DNA from: Ricordea florida
Lineage: Eukaryota > Cnidaria > Anthozoa > Corallimorpharia > Ricordeidae
Reading direction: 5' to 3'
Length of the DNA stretch: 64,000 nt
NCBI GenBank assembly: GCA_949710005.1
Contig: OX453284.1
Coordinates: 5,424,235-5,488,234 of the forward strand
This document shows positions 1 through 14,500 of the stretch, one piece after another. Positions within the stretch are counted from its first letter, which is position 1; every line of letters begins with the position of its first letter. A program made the translations under genes and the position numbers. The notes below the pieces were generated by a model that was given only the letters and a program-made list of their open reading frames with translations, did no database searches and was not told the origin of the DNA.

Positions 1-2569
1 ACAAAGCTTTGGACAGTTTAACGTCGTGGCCAGCCTAAAATACACCACCAAATATATCTCATTACTCTTCAAATTTTAGTTTTCATTCATTTTTCACACA
101 TCAATATTTCGCACCATCTATAGTATTATACCTTTCCAACAACTAATAATTTATGCAAATTTGGGGTCATATCAAGCCAGAGGTTCAGGACGGTCAGCGA
201 GTCAAGTTTTGCCTTCAGAAGACAGATTATATCTCCAACCAAGACAAGCCTTTCGCAATTTTCCTTCCCTCAAATCTACATGCTCTTCTAAAAATGATTA
301 CTGGACCTCTGATTTACTGAAGTCTCACACTAGAATGGTGACGCCTTTGTGCAACGACATGATAGAGTACTTGAAATACCTACCATCCTCGGGATACCGC
401 AGCTCGACGCACCCTCGACATGTGCCTTCACACTTTTTGTGCCGGCCATCTATATAGACACGTTCTCTTCCAGTAGCTAGCAATACGAACATACACTAGT
501 GCTGTAGAATTCCAAGGGTAACACGTAGTGAACACTGTTGCACCATCAAGAGCAGACTTTGCACGAGCCACTGAACATCGAATGACCCGCCTCGTCTCAG
601 GCCTCTGAAGAAGACATCGAAAATAATCTTGAGGGAGGAGAGGGCAAGATTTCCGCACGGGTCCCTACTTCATTATGTATGCAGCAGATGAATTGTTTAG
701 GGTACTGCACATGTAAACATTCTTGTTATTGTGCAGAATGAAACAGTATGGCTACAGCATGAATAATGAAGTAGGGACCTGTGTGGAAATCATTCCGAGG
801 AGAGGAAGTGTAACGGACTTTCGCTTTCAAACTTTTGTATATTGGATGAGCTTTGAAATATTTGTTGTGGATTTCTCGTCGTTTTTCTCTCCGCACTTCC
901 TCTATTTTAACATGTACAATTTCAACATTTTTAAGACCGAAACTCGAAGCTATAAATAACTTGGAGATGTATTTGTTTTAACTTTATTCAATTATTTCAT
1001 TTGTTTTAACACAGAAACCCCATTATTCCTGTAGTTTGTATCCCTATATCCCTACACTTCAAGTTAATACTGATGACGTCACTGCATGCGATAAGTCCGA
1101 TTACCAAATAATGCAAAACATTTTCCAGTGCGGTTTCATATTTTAAAATAGAACTCGAGTGCAAATAGGGTTTGAAGGATTGATTGGGGAAATACATTAA
1201 TTCGCATTTTCAAGTACTTTTTTTTACTTTTCCCGTCTTTCATATTGATCAATTAACCTGTTTTATTCTGTCAAAAAAGAAAACTTTGACGTTCGATATC
1301 CTACTATCTCTTTTCTAAATATCCCATATCCTTATAATTTTTCCCCGAAATATCCCGTATCCCTACAATTTTTTTCGCAAATATCCTTTATCCCTAAAAC
1401 CCCTAATGGGACCTCAACACAAATGTGTAAGTACCCTTGATGCGACATCACTCAAAATACCAACTTTTGATTATCTAGCATCTACAAGATTACAAAAGTA
1501 CAAGAGAACTTTTTTATCGATTGAAGGTGTGTAGAGGGCTTCAATGATTATATAATGACATCAATTGATCATCGCAGTTATGTACACAACTTAAGCAGCT
1601 GTGAAATTAATGCCTAAAAAAAAAAAAAAACTCAGGCCTCAACGGGATTCGAACCCAGCAGTGCTCCGGTATCGAAGAGGTCATGGGTTCGAATCCCGTT
1701 CAGGCCCGAGTTTTTTTTTTTTTTTTTTTTCAGGCATTAATTTCACAGCTGCTTAAGTTGTATACATAACTGCGACGATCAATTAATGTCATTACATATT
1801 ACTCCGCAGTTCAAATATATGGTCTTTCATATATTCCTTTGCATCATTCAAAGATTATATTAATAGCACTTGCATACACAGAGAACAATAATTTTATCTT
1901 TATTTTATGAATCACTTAATAGTTTTTCCTAACTACCTGGAGTTAAACCATTTCTCCCAATACACCGACCTGAAGTACCATTTGAAACTGTTCCACATGC
2001 TTCTACGTCAGAGGAAACCATGCAGTGACCGTTCCGTTTCCAGCCATGTAGGACAATAGTTTCGAACGGTGTGTAAATCCTTATATAACAACAAAGACTT
2101 TTTCCTTTCATTGTATTTCTGTTGGTTTCTTGGCGGACGAGTTTACCGTCGTCTCTATTTTTAATTTTTCTCAGCTACAGTCTCATGAGAGTAGTACTTG
2201 AGTCAGCCAATAAGTTACGTTCAAGTCTATTGATTCAGTTTTAGCAAGTTAAATAGTTGAATAGCGTCTACAGCATTGTCTAATGATTTGCATGATCAGG
2301 GCTTTTTAAGATGTGGTATGCACCCGCCATAGTTTATCCTAAGGAAGGCGAACAGTGCATCTGTAAGTGATCTGAAGATGTATACGCCTCTAAAACCTAC
2401 TCGACCAACAGGACAAAAAGGGAGGGATATAATCAGTACATACTAATGTGAATGCAGTTCTAGTTGTCATACAGCTATGGATAGCAAGCAGATGCGCTCT
2501 GAAAAAAAATAACCTCGTTTTTGCTTAAATCTTTCTAATAACACAGTGCGTGCCTCGCGTAGGTCTTCA
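1..2569. other. 3' flank of the PC gene, no gene recognised
   Basis: No frame here has an ATG start, splice-phase continuity and a recognisable family. Open frames are short and mostly start on non-ATG codons. The stretch at about 1030-1410 is low-complexity sequence built on TATCCC/ATATCC words. A palindromic SINE-like element lies at 1549-1800. The part next to 2570 is presumably the 3' UTR of PC on the minus strand; a minus-strand AATAAA at 1899-1904 could be its poly(A) signal, about 670 bases past the stop, but transcript data would be needed to place it. Confidence 0.5.
1549..1800. repeat. Palindromic tRNA-derived SINE-like element
   Basis: Two arms of about 70 bases (near 1550-1617 and 1730-1798) are inverted copies sharing the words ATCGCAGTTATGTACACAAC and AGCTGTGAAATTAATGCCT with few mismatches. 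Between them, poly(A) and poly(T) tracts flank a second inverted pair that looks like a tRNA T-arm / B box (GGTTCGAATCCCGTTCAGGC and its complement). This fits two copies of a tRNA-derived SINE joined head-to-head. The same tail words recur near 40.9 and 41.5 kb. Family assignment is inferred from the B-box-like motif and is not confirmed. Confidence 0.6.
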
Positions 2570-5500
2570 TTAACTTAGGGGTTCTATGTCGACCAACAAG
2601 TCTCCGGCCTGGAGATTCATGTTAAGATCCACAGAAATCTTGGTCACTGTGCCGTCAATCGGAGCAGTCACGTTTGTTTCCATCTTCATAGCGCTAAGAA
2701 CAACCAACGGAGCCCCCTTCTTCACAACTTCGTTCTCCTTAACACGGATACCCACAACTTTACCCGGCATGGGGGCCCCCACAGAGCCTTTGACAGACTT
2801 CTCAGCCCTGGGATGACGGGACAGTGTCTGAAAACAATACAGAACACATGAAAATCGAAACATTTCTAATAATTACCGGGGGAGGGGTGAGGTACAATGT
2901 CGACTACGTCGCCATGTGCCGCCATGCACAGTGGTAGTCTCCAAGCAGGGTTGACATTGTTGTAAGAAGAAACATGAGCTTATTTCCTGTCTCCTGTGGG
3001 GAGCACGTGTGCATAGTAGCACACAGACAGGGAGACCATTTAAGAGCTACAGTACAACTACCATTGACTACCTAGACTTTCACTCGACAAAACGAGCACT
3101 GTGATTGGTTGATTCTTGGTCACATGCCCTTGATCAAATTCAATTGTATCCCGATCGGAATACAATTTCGCAGTTGTTGCCCGCGCGCCAGTTGCACCGT
3201 CTTTGTTTGCGTGTTTTTGCTAAGGGAAAGTCTACATATGTAACAAAGCACTTAAAGTATGGTCCAGCGGGAAACAAGTTAGTTTTGTTTTCCCTCGGGA
3301 CCATACATATATTTTAAGTGTACACTACTTGTTATAAGAGCAATAATAAAAGTCTCGAAACAACTGTATATTATAGCCTCTATTAAGCGACTGCCTTGCC
3401 TAACTGGCCGCCGGGCAACCTTTTGGTCGTCCCGATAAGAGGCAACCCAATGCGACTACCAAGAGCTTATGAACTTAGTTCCGGTTGGTTCTTACGTCTG
3501 TTTCTGTTTCGCAAAAAGAAAAGCCTGGATGACTTTTGAGGATATGAAGGAAGTTTTAATTTGTCCAACCTAAATAAATGATCACAGCGACACAACAAGA
3601 AGGTTTTGTCGTTCATGAACAATGCAATCTCCATTAAGCTGCCAGTTGCCGTTATCTCGAGCGTGGTCACTTAATGGAGGTTTCACTGCAGATAGAAATT
3701 CTAATGGAGGACACACCCTGGAACTCCATGTGCTGATAATAATGGAAGACAGCGGTGCACTGGCACGCTGGCACGGCTTAAGGCCTTAACAAGTCTCCTC
3801 TCTTGGCATAAAGTAAGCAAGGTAAGTTGAGTACCTCTGTGACCGACTTATCATCCACCATAACAGATCTGAGTTGTCCATTCATCTCACAGAAAACCTC
3901 TCTTGTTCCATTCTTGTGCAGCTCGCTGATCGCTACAACTTTGATGTTCAACACTTTACCAGCCTCAATCTCAACTTCAAACTCCTCTCCAATCTCCGGA
4001 CCGGTAAAGAAAAGCCGAGTTGGTAAGCCGTCAACTGGGCCGAATTCCTCTCTGAATAACATGTAATCTTTGAAGACCTTAGGGTACAGGGCAGCGCTGA
4101 GAACATCCTCATCCCGAATGGAATGTTCACCTGTTTAGAACAAACAACGTTGCATCAGCAAACACGTTTCTTATTTGATTACCAAATGGTTTACACCACC
4201 ATAAACTTAAATACAGAGGACCTTCGCCTTACGGTCACCTCGATAATACGGTCACCTCGATAATACGGTCACCTCGATAATACGGTCACCTCGATAATAC
4301 GGTCACCTCGATAATACGGTCACCTCGATAATACGGTCACCTCGATAATACGGTCACCTCGTTATTATGGCCACTTTCTTTTGGCCTGGCAAAAAAAGCG
4401 GCCATTCATATATATATATTTTTTTTAATAAGAAAAACCGTTGTTAGTGCGCCGGTCATCCGTTAATACGGCCAGCGGCTACAGTTTTCAAATCCCAAAC
4501 AGTGAACTGATATACAATTTTGCCCGGTTCATATATGGCCACGCGGCTAAATTAAGAAAACTGAAATGCCTGTGACATGTCAATTTCGTCGATCTCTTTC
4601 AATTATTAATGATTATCATCAAATAGCCGATTTACTTTACAAAAAAGTGTAACACTCCTTTCTGTTTTACGACAGCCACTAAGCAGCTAGGTTTAAGACA
4701 CTAAGCTAGGTTTAAGACACTAAGCTAGGTGTAAGACACTAAGCTTGGTTTAAGATATTACGCTAGGTTTAAGACACTAAGTTAGGTTTAAGACACAAAG
4801 TTAAGTTTAAGATGGCTTTCATTTTCTCTCTCTCCCTTGCGGATTTCTCCTTGCTCCGTGGTTCTGTTGTACATTCCTCTTGTTTTAACAATGTTTCAGT
4901 GAGTGAAAATGCGATGCATTCTTCATTACGGCCCTTGAGTCTTAAAATTTGACGCTCCTCGGTAAAACGGCCACATTGTTGATAAGGTCATTTTTTTCTC
5001 ACAAGTTGGTGACCGTATCTACGAGGTTCCAATGTAGAAACATCCTCAATACAATTTCAGTAGCTACTTACAGTACGAATTAGCTCAATAGGAATGTAAC
5101 AGTATAAATCATCCTACAAATATTAAAGCAATAACCTACTCAATACACCAGTAGAGACGCGGTAGTGTAGTGGTTTGAGTGTCGGACTTCCGAGCAGGAG
5201 GCTTGGAGTTCGAGCCCTGGTGGGTATCCCGAGTACCAGCGATAAGCTGTGGGTAAGCCTGCGTGGACTTGCATTCCATCCAGAGGGGAATAACAATATC
5301 CCCGAGTGCTTCATGCTACTGAAACAGGGATACGCTCCTGCCATATGGGTTTTTAAGGCTCGTGTGCACCTTTACGCACCTACCTACTCAATGATTGTAA
5401 ATTAAAGTTTCCTACAAATGAGTTCCAGGTTGCTCTGAATATGAAGACATTCTTTAGTGGACTGATACCCTGAACTTCCTAATAGAACTGCTATGCTTAA

Positions 5501-8500
5501 TGCTGTTATCTAGACTACGTGATTCTATAAATCGTGTCCGCCGCGGCTCTATAATTTAATACATGGTGAACAGAAACTGAGTCAACAGGGTCAATCCTCA
5601 CCAAATTCGTTTTGCAGTTTCTTTTTAAGTGCATCAAAGTCGAGATCTTCTAAGGATTCTCCCGGTCTGCCATCAATAGTGGGACGACCCTTTATAATCT
5701 GATGATTAGTATATAGAAAGAGTAAACAACAAGAACACCAACAACAACAATAATAATGATGATGATGATAATAATTAAAAAACTATACACAACGCAATGT
5801 ATGAATGGCTTTGGATCGTCGGCTGGTTGCCAACAACGTTCCCTGTGGTAGGAAACTCTTGCAATCTGGTTGACTACTACAAGACGACGTTTTCACACCA
5901 TCACCAATCGTTTCGTGCTCTTTTCTAGCAGCAGCAGATTTTTACATTGCAGTTTTCGTATTTCCTACTCTGTTCGTTGTTGGCGCATTATTACTGCACT
6001 GTTCTTCGTGCTATGAACGCATTATTTCGTCTTTTCACAATTTCCTATCACACGTCTCCGCTCCACATCTGAGATAATTCCTAGACTAGTGAATTCGAAA
6101 ATCAATTGACAGCTAAAGCATTAAACCACAAACTCTAGTAGCTGGTCTGCATAAAAAATCCGTATAGTTGTAAACTGAAGAAGTCGACAATAAGGTCATT
6201 TTGACTTGAGATCGTCTTCCTAAATTCTCACCACTCGTTCCACAGTGGTGGATTGCTTTTACAAGGATATTTCATGTGTTAATCACGTGTGACCTAACCT
6301 TAGTTCTAAGTGGTTCAGGAAATCCCCCATGAGGCTGTCCCAGGTAACCTTGCATGAACTCCACCACAGACGACGGGAAGTCCAGTTCATCCGCCTTCAT
6401 CAACACATCGCGGTCATCGAGTTTGTTTTGCACCATGAACTGCGCCAAATCTCCGACCACCTTGGAGGTGGGTGTCACCTACAATCAAGAGAGTACACAA
6501 AGGGAATGTGAATTCTCCCTGATGATCTCGATAGATTATTACCCATTTTATAACGAGTTTTTCCAAAATATATTACATAGATTTAGGCAAGCCTAAAAGC
6601 GGAGCTCCTCACACAGACCCTCGCACATTGAAAATGCTGTCACTAAAGCTATTAAATACGCCTGGTGTACGCAACTACTTAAAGAAGATTCGATAGCTGA
6701 AATAAATCGTCCAAAAAAAAAACATCTAGCTCGCGACTCAACGGAAGAACCATTGCGCGAAAAACAAAGCCTCATTTCGGTTTAAGACCTTCTAAATATC
6801 CCGGATGACTATGGCCGCCATGTTGGGGCAACGTCGTCGTCGCAAGGCGCACGCGCCCGCGAGCCATGCCACTAGCCACGATGACCATGAAAACTCAAAC
6901 GCATGGTTTTCTCAATTTCTATCCTCGCACGGTAGTTATGGGGCTTCGCTCTGAGGTTCTTCGAGCCGCTGTGGAGCTCCGCTATAGATCCGAATAATTG
7001 CTTGGTTAGTGATTATTTAGATGGCGTTAGACTAAACATTGCAAAGACACTAAACTATACCCGCCACACCAACAAATACGAGCAACAGACGGTCCTCAGA
7101 GCTGGAGCAGCTTTGCAAATGACAGTATTTCGAATTCGGTCCGAAAAACTTTGGGCCCTTTAAGAAACAAACCCAATGGCCGTGTAGTTGGAAAGGTAAT
7201 TGGCAATTGAGCAGGTAAATTGTTTACAGTTCCCTACTCCTCCAACGCAAAGGTATCGAAACATCAGAGATATCGCGAGATGTTTTCCTTTTACTCTGCT
7301 GCCGAAGAACAATACAACAGAATAGGGATGCAAGCAATCTAAAAAGGTTAACCCTTCAAGACCCGTGTTAAGTGTTTAGTTTCTCTTGGGTGTAACAATA
7401 CACAGTTCTTAGGATAGGTAATGAGAGTATTGAGAAATGATCACCAAAAATAAACTGCACTGATATTCGAACCCATTCTCCTTACTGATGGTGTATGAAA
7501 TGAATTAGTAACAATGGGGAGAATTTGGATCGTGTCTTTGGAGCCCAAAGGGTTAAAAGCGTTTGGTTCTGTTACTGTTTTTTGGATTCACTCCAAGGAT
7601 TAAAATTAACTAAGGATTAAAATTAAGGATGAAGGATTAAAAGCGTTTGGTTCTGTTATTGTTCTTGGGTTCACTTTGGAGCATAAAGGGTTAAAAGCCT
7701 TTGGTTCTGTTTAAATCTGTTCCTGGATTCACTTTTGAGCCTGAAGGGTTAAAAGCGTTTGGTTCTGTTACTGTTCTTGGATTTGTACGAATCGACTTTC
7801 CAGAAAGCCGACTACGGCTTACTTTAAGTTTCATCTGGTACAAAAGGGAGATATCACATGCTGGCCCTTACCGAAGGCTCACAATTTATATGTACACATA
7901 GTCAGTACTGTAAGGTAAAGGCACAACTGTCACCTTGACTAGGTCCCCAAGGAGTGCATTAGCCATGGCGTAGGTTTTCTTGATTTCTGCAAACTGATCA
8001 GCAAGCCCAAGTGAGTAGGCCTGGAAATGAAGGTTGGTGTACTGACCGCCGGGAATCTCGTTTTCGTACACGTCAGAGTTTCCAGTTTTCATGGTGACGG
8101 TGCTTTCAAACGGAGCGTACAGTTGACGAGCTCGTTCCCAGTACTCGCTGTACTCGTGGACACTTTCAAGTGGAATACCTATACACGTGATACAAAATAA
8201 TGACAATCATTACGACAGGTTTAAACACATAGGCCAAAGGCAATTCCAAAAAACAACTGCAGGTTCTGTCAGGGAAGCATTGCTTGCCATCAAAATGCTG
8301 TCTGCTGGCTTGCCGTTTTCACACCGACTAAGCTAGCTTAAGTCAAAACATATTTGAAACAAACCTGTTCACTTGGAACATGTCAACATACATTAAAACC
8401 GGTTCAAAACTTGTTTAGTTCGGGACGCGCGATGTGAACAGTACAAATCTACACCATACGTCTCAAGACGTAGTCACTTTCATAGAGATTGCGACATATG

Positions 8501-11500
8501 ACTGCAACATGATACTTTACTTTAGAGCGCACCTCGTATAACAGCCACAGAAAGGCAACAAACCTGTGTCTTTTTCAGTGTTTTGTAGAGAGGCCACAAC
8601 GGCGCCCATGCTAGGCTGTGACGTCATGCCAGAAAGAGAGTCGACAGCGACATCCACCACATCGGCACCAGCCTCCGCAGCGGCCAACATGGAAGCGACT
8701 CCTGCTCCTGCGGTATCATGGGTATGTACGTGGATTGGCAGCTTGGGGAAGTGAGCTCTCAGGGAACCAATCAGCAGTTTAGCAGCCTCAGGCTTCAGCA
8801 CACCGGCCATGTCCTGCAAGATGACAACAAAAAGTAGGCACGTAAAAAATGTTTGAAAATAAATTCCATCTTTCCATGTTTAAGACCGCAAATAGAATAA
8901 CAGGTGAAGCGAGTTGCTTCGCTAAAATTGTCGAACAGTAAGTGAACAGACAAGGGCAAAAGAGCACGCCATTCGTTTTTTCTGTACAAAAAAACGCTCG
9001 TTTTTTCTGTACAAAGAAGCGCTCGTTTTTTCTGTACAAAGAAGCGCTCGTTTTTTCTGTACAAAGAGGCGCATGTTTTCCCTTCTCGCTTCTGCATCAC
9101 TAACAATATCTCTAACGCCTTCATCACAGATAGGGCCAGAACTCATTTATTTCGGTTCCTTCACACTTTTTTTCTTGACAAAGAAGTTCACTATCCCTTC
9201 AATACATCAGAAAAACGGTTTCGCGTTCCGGATCTCCAAAAAATCTTTCTACGCGAGAAAAATCTTACAAGCAAAAGTTGTTCATGTCAGCATCGTGTGT
9301 CTGTAGTTTTACTGATAAAACTTCGGTAGCTCACGACAAACACGAATTTTGACTGAATTTTGAACATATTTACAGACTTAATCCTGCTAGAATAGAAGAA
9401 AGAGCCAGAACTAAACAAACCTTAATGCAGAGAACATGAGCGCCAGACCTGGCCAGTTCAGAAGCAAGATTCATGTAGTAATCGATGTTGTACTTTGTCT
9501 TCTTGGGATCAGCCACGTCGCCTGTATAAGATATAGCTGCTTCGACCACACCCCCAGCCTGACCGGCTGCTTCAATACCCAACTGAAATGAGAGATGTCA
9601 ACATTTTAAGGTATCAACACTGGTAGATTGGTAAAAAATGAGGTTTATTATACGGCTGGTTGAACGAGCGGGAAATATGAGGCGAATCCCGAGTTCTGAT
9701 TGGCTAACCAGACGGGCATGCTGGGAGAATCTTACCCGTTCGGGATTTCCGCGTTGTCCCGCGAAACAAAACAAAATTGTTATACAATAAATGCTGCATT
9801 GTTGTTCAGCCGGTCAAAAAGACGATGTTTTTCTTTGTTTGTTCCTTTGTCTTTACTTTGCTTATGTTTGGTCTTATGTCGATGTCTTGTGCTTATGTCG
9901 ATGTCTTAGGGACGGACCATTAGAAAAGTGATGGGGGAGGGGGGTGGGGAATTTTCAGCTTGCACGAATTTTTTTTTTTTCGCTCACTGCTTGTGCAGGA
10001 ATTTTTTTTTTAGGTGAACCCCTCTGCACGAAATTTTTTTTACTACGTGTGAAAAAGTCACAATTGGACCTTCCTTCTGCATTAATTTTTTTTACCTTCT
10101 TCTTTGAATGAATTTTTTTACTTGGCATTTTCCCTTGCATGAATTTTTTTTTGTTTTTTTCCCCCACCCCCCCCCCCCATCACTTTTCTAATGGTCCGTC
10201 CCTTATGTCGCACGCTTGACTTCATTCCTTTGTGTTCTCCTTTGTTTTCTGCTAATCCTTAGGCGTGCGTCGCAGTGAAAACCAGGCTTAACACATGAAA
10301 AAGTGTCCTACTGGCATAAGTAAGCAAAACCTGTTTAAACACGGGAGCAAATTTTTACCTGTAGGTTAGGCAAGTAATTCAGGGAGTCGAACACTCTGAA
10401 TATGTCCATGCCATTTTCGAAAGCCTTGTCACAGAATTTAAACACCACGTTATCAGGATAACTAGTGTAACCCACTGCATTGGCGCCTCTCAACAGCATC
10501 TGGAAAGGAATGTTGGGAATTGCCTCTCGCAATCGAGCCAGTCGCTCCCAGGGACACTCGTACAGGAAACGAAGAGCGACATCAAAAGTAGCGCCTTGAC
10601 AGGGGAAAAAGATTGCTATGTCAGAATTTGTGGAGAAAAAAGTTAATTAGAAGAAAAAAATCTGCAAGACGCACAACTGGAGGGAACGATAACTGTTCCG
10701 CTGACATCTGGATAAAGCCAACTATCACTTACTACGACAAAGCAACCGACATATTATCACGAATCCAGCAATCTGAGTGGCTAACGTACTCACTGTCTAT
10801 TCTGTGATAGAAAGTGAGTAGCGAAAATACTCATGCTGGGAAGAGGACAATGCACTTTGTAAGTGAGAAATTGGTAAATATTGGTATAAAATCGATGGTA
10901 GTATGCAAGATGGGTACCACTAAAACCGTCTTAAACCACTTGCCCTCATTTTCTGCGAGTTGATTAGTCAGTTGGACGTTTCAAACCTCTACGTCGACTG
11001 TTGACACAAAAAACTCAAACAAGTGGTATAATCTAGACTTTTGTTGTATGATAAAGATTCTTCATTTTTGTAAGGTAAATTTTTTAAGAAAATAAAAAAA
11101 AAGTTGCATAATTGTTAAATGGAATAGAATTAACTCTCCGTTCGTACCTCCCCAGCATTCCAAACTGTACGCACTTGCGAGGAGGTGAGACACAAAAGGT
11201 GCAACTTTGAGCATGTCGTGAGTGCGAACCCGGGTGGCCAGCAAGGACTGATGGGCATCTCTGAATGTGGTGTCAGTCAGCAGTAGCTGGTCCATTTTAC
11301 GTACACAGTGAGCAAACCCCTCAGGGCCCTTTTGCAGTAACACATCTCGCCACCCACTGGGCCGTGGCATCACACAACTTCCACTGCTTGGCACCTGAGG
11401 AAGAAACCACGAGTGGCTACATGGGAATGCCCGGCTCTTTCAATTAACCGATGGCAGGTAACAAAAGCACGGAAATTTTTTTGCACCAATTTGGCGCAAA

Positions 11501-14500
11501 AAAGAGGAGCTGTACCTTCTTATTAACCAGAATCATATTGTCCGGATTTAATATAGAATGGACAGTGTCCCTCGAACTCCAGGTGCTAATATAAAATAAA
11601 TACTTCAGAGAGTCCTTCAGCACCGTAACAGGTGCAATGAAGGAAACAGGAGGCGAACTGAACATTCTTCGTGTTAGCGGGAAAAAGTTAGCTGTTCACT
11701 CAGATGACAGGCATTTAAATGCAATTCCATTTTGCTATAATTATATTAGAGACAAAGTTAACACAGCCAAGTTGCCCAAAAGGCTTGTTTGCTAGCAAAA
11801 AAGTTTAGATTACGGATATGGATAGTAATTTCCACTAATGAAACAAGTTCGCAAAAACTCTTCAAAGGCGACTATGTTTTTGGCCCCTAAAGACGCTGGT
11901 TCGCATTCTTTCACTGACTCTCAAATAAAACTGAAAACTTCCACGTTCACAACTGATAACGATAAGGATAAAACCCTACAAGCTGTAAAACATAATGATA
12001 AATAAATAAAAATATCGTTGAAATTGAAAGCGTTTACCGGGGGAGGGGCGGGTGCATCTTTTGAAGGTTTCAATCCTGTTGCCAAAGGGGTGCATGGTCC
12101 GTTCACCATCACATTTCCAAGGTACTGTAGAAGTTTTTGAGCGCGGTTTTGACCACGTTCAACACTCAACAAGTGTGGTCTCTGTAATATAAAATCCGTG
12201 GTGACGGCGCCACCTAAGAACTCTTCCTCGTTCAGTACATTTATCAAGAAGGGAATGTTTGTCTGCAAAAGAGAACATCAAAGATAGTTAGTACTTACAG
12301 TTTCCATTAATATATTTTTGTGTCATATAAAGAAGATTTCAAGACCTTTTCGTATGGTAAAAGCAAAACCAACAAATTTTATTGTCCAATCACAAAAGAT
12401 GTACATGTGCACAGCACAATGAACCAATCAATGACTAGATTTAGCCTGTGTGATTTAATTTGAATCGTTAGATTGCTACTGAACTGTGTGGGGTGCAGTT
12501 TGGCCTGAAATCAAATTCACGAGTTAAAAATTTAACAAGCACACAGAGCATGCAGGTCTGATATGAAATCACAAGTATGAAATCAGACCAAATTTTTTTA
12601 CAATAAATCATTGATACTACATGTAGATTAATTGTTTCTCTGAAAAAATAGGTGATTTAGAGCCTGTACCAAAGTGCTTGCACAGCACACAAAAAGATAC
12701 ACTGTGATTCTCTAAAATGGTTTGCTTTCCTTTCTGTTTCACAATACATGCTTCTCCCTCTTAAGTCTCTAGCTGAATAAATTTCTGTTTTCTAATTGCG
12801 CTTTATTTTACTGCTCTCACATTTCTAGTATTTGTTAATCACTTACTGTCACATCCAGTTTGCAGCAAATTGTCACTTCTGTTCAAGCCATCACAATGTG
12901 ACTGGGCATAAAATTACACTTTGTAGATCAAACCAATAAGATTGCACAGATCATAAGTGATTTCAAATGTAATAAAGACCAACAACCAATTACGACACAC
13001 CTTGACTCCTCTGACCCTAAACTCTCGCAGAGCTCTCAGTAGTTTTGTGGCAGCTTCCCGATGGCTAGAGGCATGGCTAATGACCTTAGTCAGAAGTGAA
13101 TCATAATGAGGAGAGATAACAGCACCAGGAAACATTGAAGTACCATCAAGACGAATTCCCATACCCTCGCCAGTACGGAAGACCTGCAGAAAAAAAAAAA
13201 CAACACATAGAATTCTAAGAAAACGATGCAATCTACTCAGTCTAATAAAAATGAATACTTGAAAGTAACTCAATTTTACTTTAAATTTCAGATGTATTAT
13301 TATTTTCAGTTTTAACCAATTATTTATTCCAGGCAAACAACAATCCATTTTCAAGCATACCATTCAAACTTAAGAGCTAAAAATTCCTTTGTTTATACTG
13401 CAGTTTAGTCTTTAAAGAAAAGGGTTTAGGAGTATAATACAATGCAGTTAGTGAGTCAACAGTTACCTCAATCCTTCCAGTGTCAGGGGTAAAGTCATTG
13501 GCAGGGTCCTCTGTGGTGATACGTGCCTGAATCGCAGCACCAGTTACTTTAATAGTATCCTGCTCCAATCCCAGCTCATCCAAAGATTTTCCCTCAGCAA
13601 CACCAATCTGGGCTCTAACTAGATCAATACTGCAAATGTAACATTTAAAAAGTTATTAAACAATATTTCTCTCCTACCATTGTCAGTTCAGCAGGGTTTT
13701 CTTTAAGGTTTTAAGTAGCCGGACTTTTTTGAAAAGTAGACGGTTGTGGGTCCGAAGAACCCATACCATGGGCTTTAGCCCATCATTTCTAGGGGGTCCG
13801 GGGGCATGCTCCCTCAGAAAACACATTTACTGGCATTTTGTGCCCTGAAATTCAGACATTAGAGGGATGAATTAAGCTGCAGTTATACCTTGAAAACCAT
13901 GTTACTCAAAGAAAGACGAAGTGACATTTCAACAATTAAACAGTATAAACAAAAAGTGGAATGATATTTTTTGTACCTTCTTGGTCGATTTGCTGGCGAA
14001 TTAATATTAATTTTCTTGGACATTTTTTCAAAGGTGAGTACACACCTTCACTTACAGTTGTCTCTTTAGGTTTTCGTTTTCCTTGGCAAAAAAGATCTAA
14101 GGTTGATTGCTTTCGTTTTTGACCTCGCTGGTCGGTCATTTTTGCAATTTCGTACTGATAGTCACGCACGAAGAGTACTCTTTCCCAGGTTATGCATTCA
14201 TGAAACGAAATCCAATATGGCGGACAACAAATCACATTGTTCGTACTTTCCCGCCACCGCAGCAAGATTTGTTCAAAATGACAGTCTCAGCCATAACGTT
14301 TTTAAACTGCCCTTGAGTCAGAAGTCTTTTATATGTTTTCAGAAAAGATAGGCACTGCAATTTTTTATTTTTATTGAGCCTAAGTAGTTTAGACCTGATA
14401 AACATCATCTCCTCGACATATCTTGACTCTTCAAGCAATGAAAGTAGCCGGCGAAACCTGACAGAGAAGCCGGCGAACTTCGCCGGCTGCCGGCTCTTAT

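Larger units (their letters stand above)
4214..5034. mobile_element. Non-autonomous Tigger/pogo-like element
   Basis: Lies in the PC intron between exons 13 and 14. The ends are inverted (left CAGAGGACCTTCG, then ACGGTCACC; right GGTGACCGT, then CGAGGTTCCAATG) and are flanked by TA at 4212-4213 and 5035-5036. Terminal CAG..GGACCT words with TA duplication resemble Tigger-type Tc1/mariner relatives. There is no transposase frame. The interior is dominated by two tandem arrays. Confidence 0.5.

Noticed and set aside
1640-1705. Functional tRNA gene at the GGTTCGAATCCCG motif
   Set aside because: The motif is one of an inverted pair inside a SINE-like palindrome and no cloverleaf can be drawn.
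8970-9150. Frames with repeated [12 protein letters not shown]-type text
   Set aside because: Translation of the 25-bp tandem repeat in a PC intron.
9955-10167. Lys/His-rich open frame
   Set aside because: It is the T-rich interior of a MITE read in one frame; the same artefact occurs at 54422-54727.
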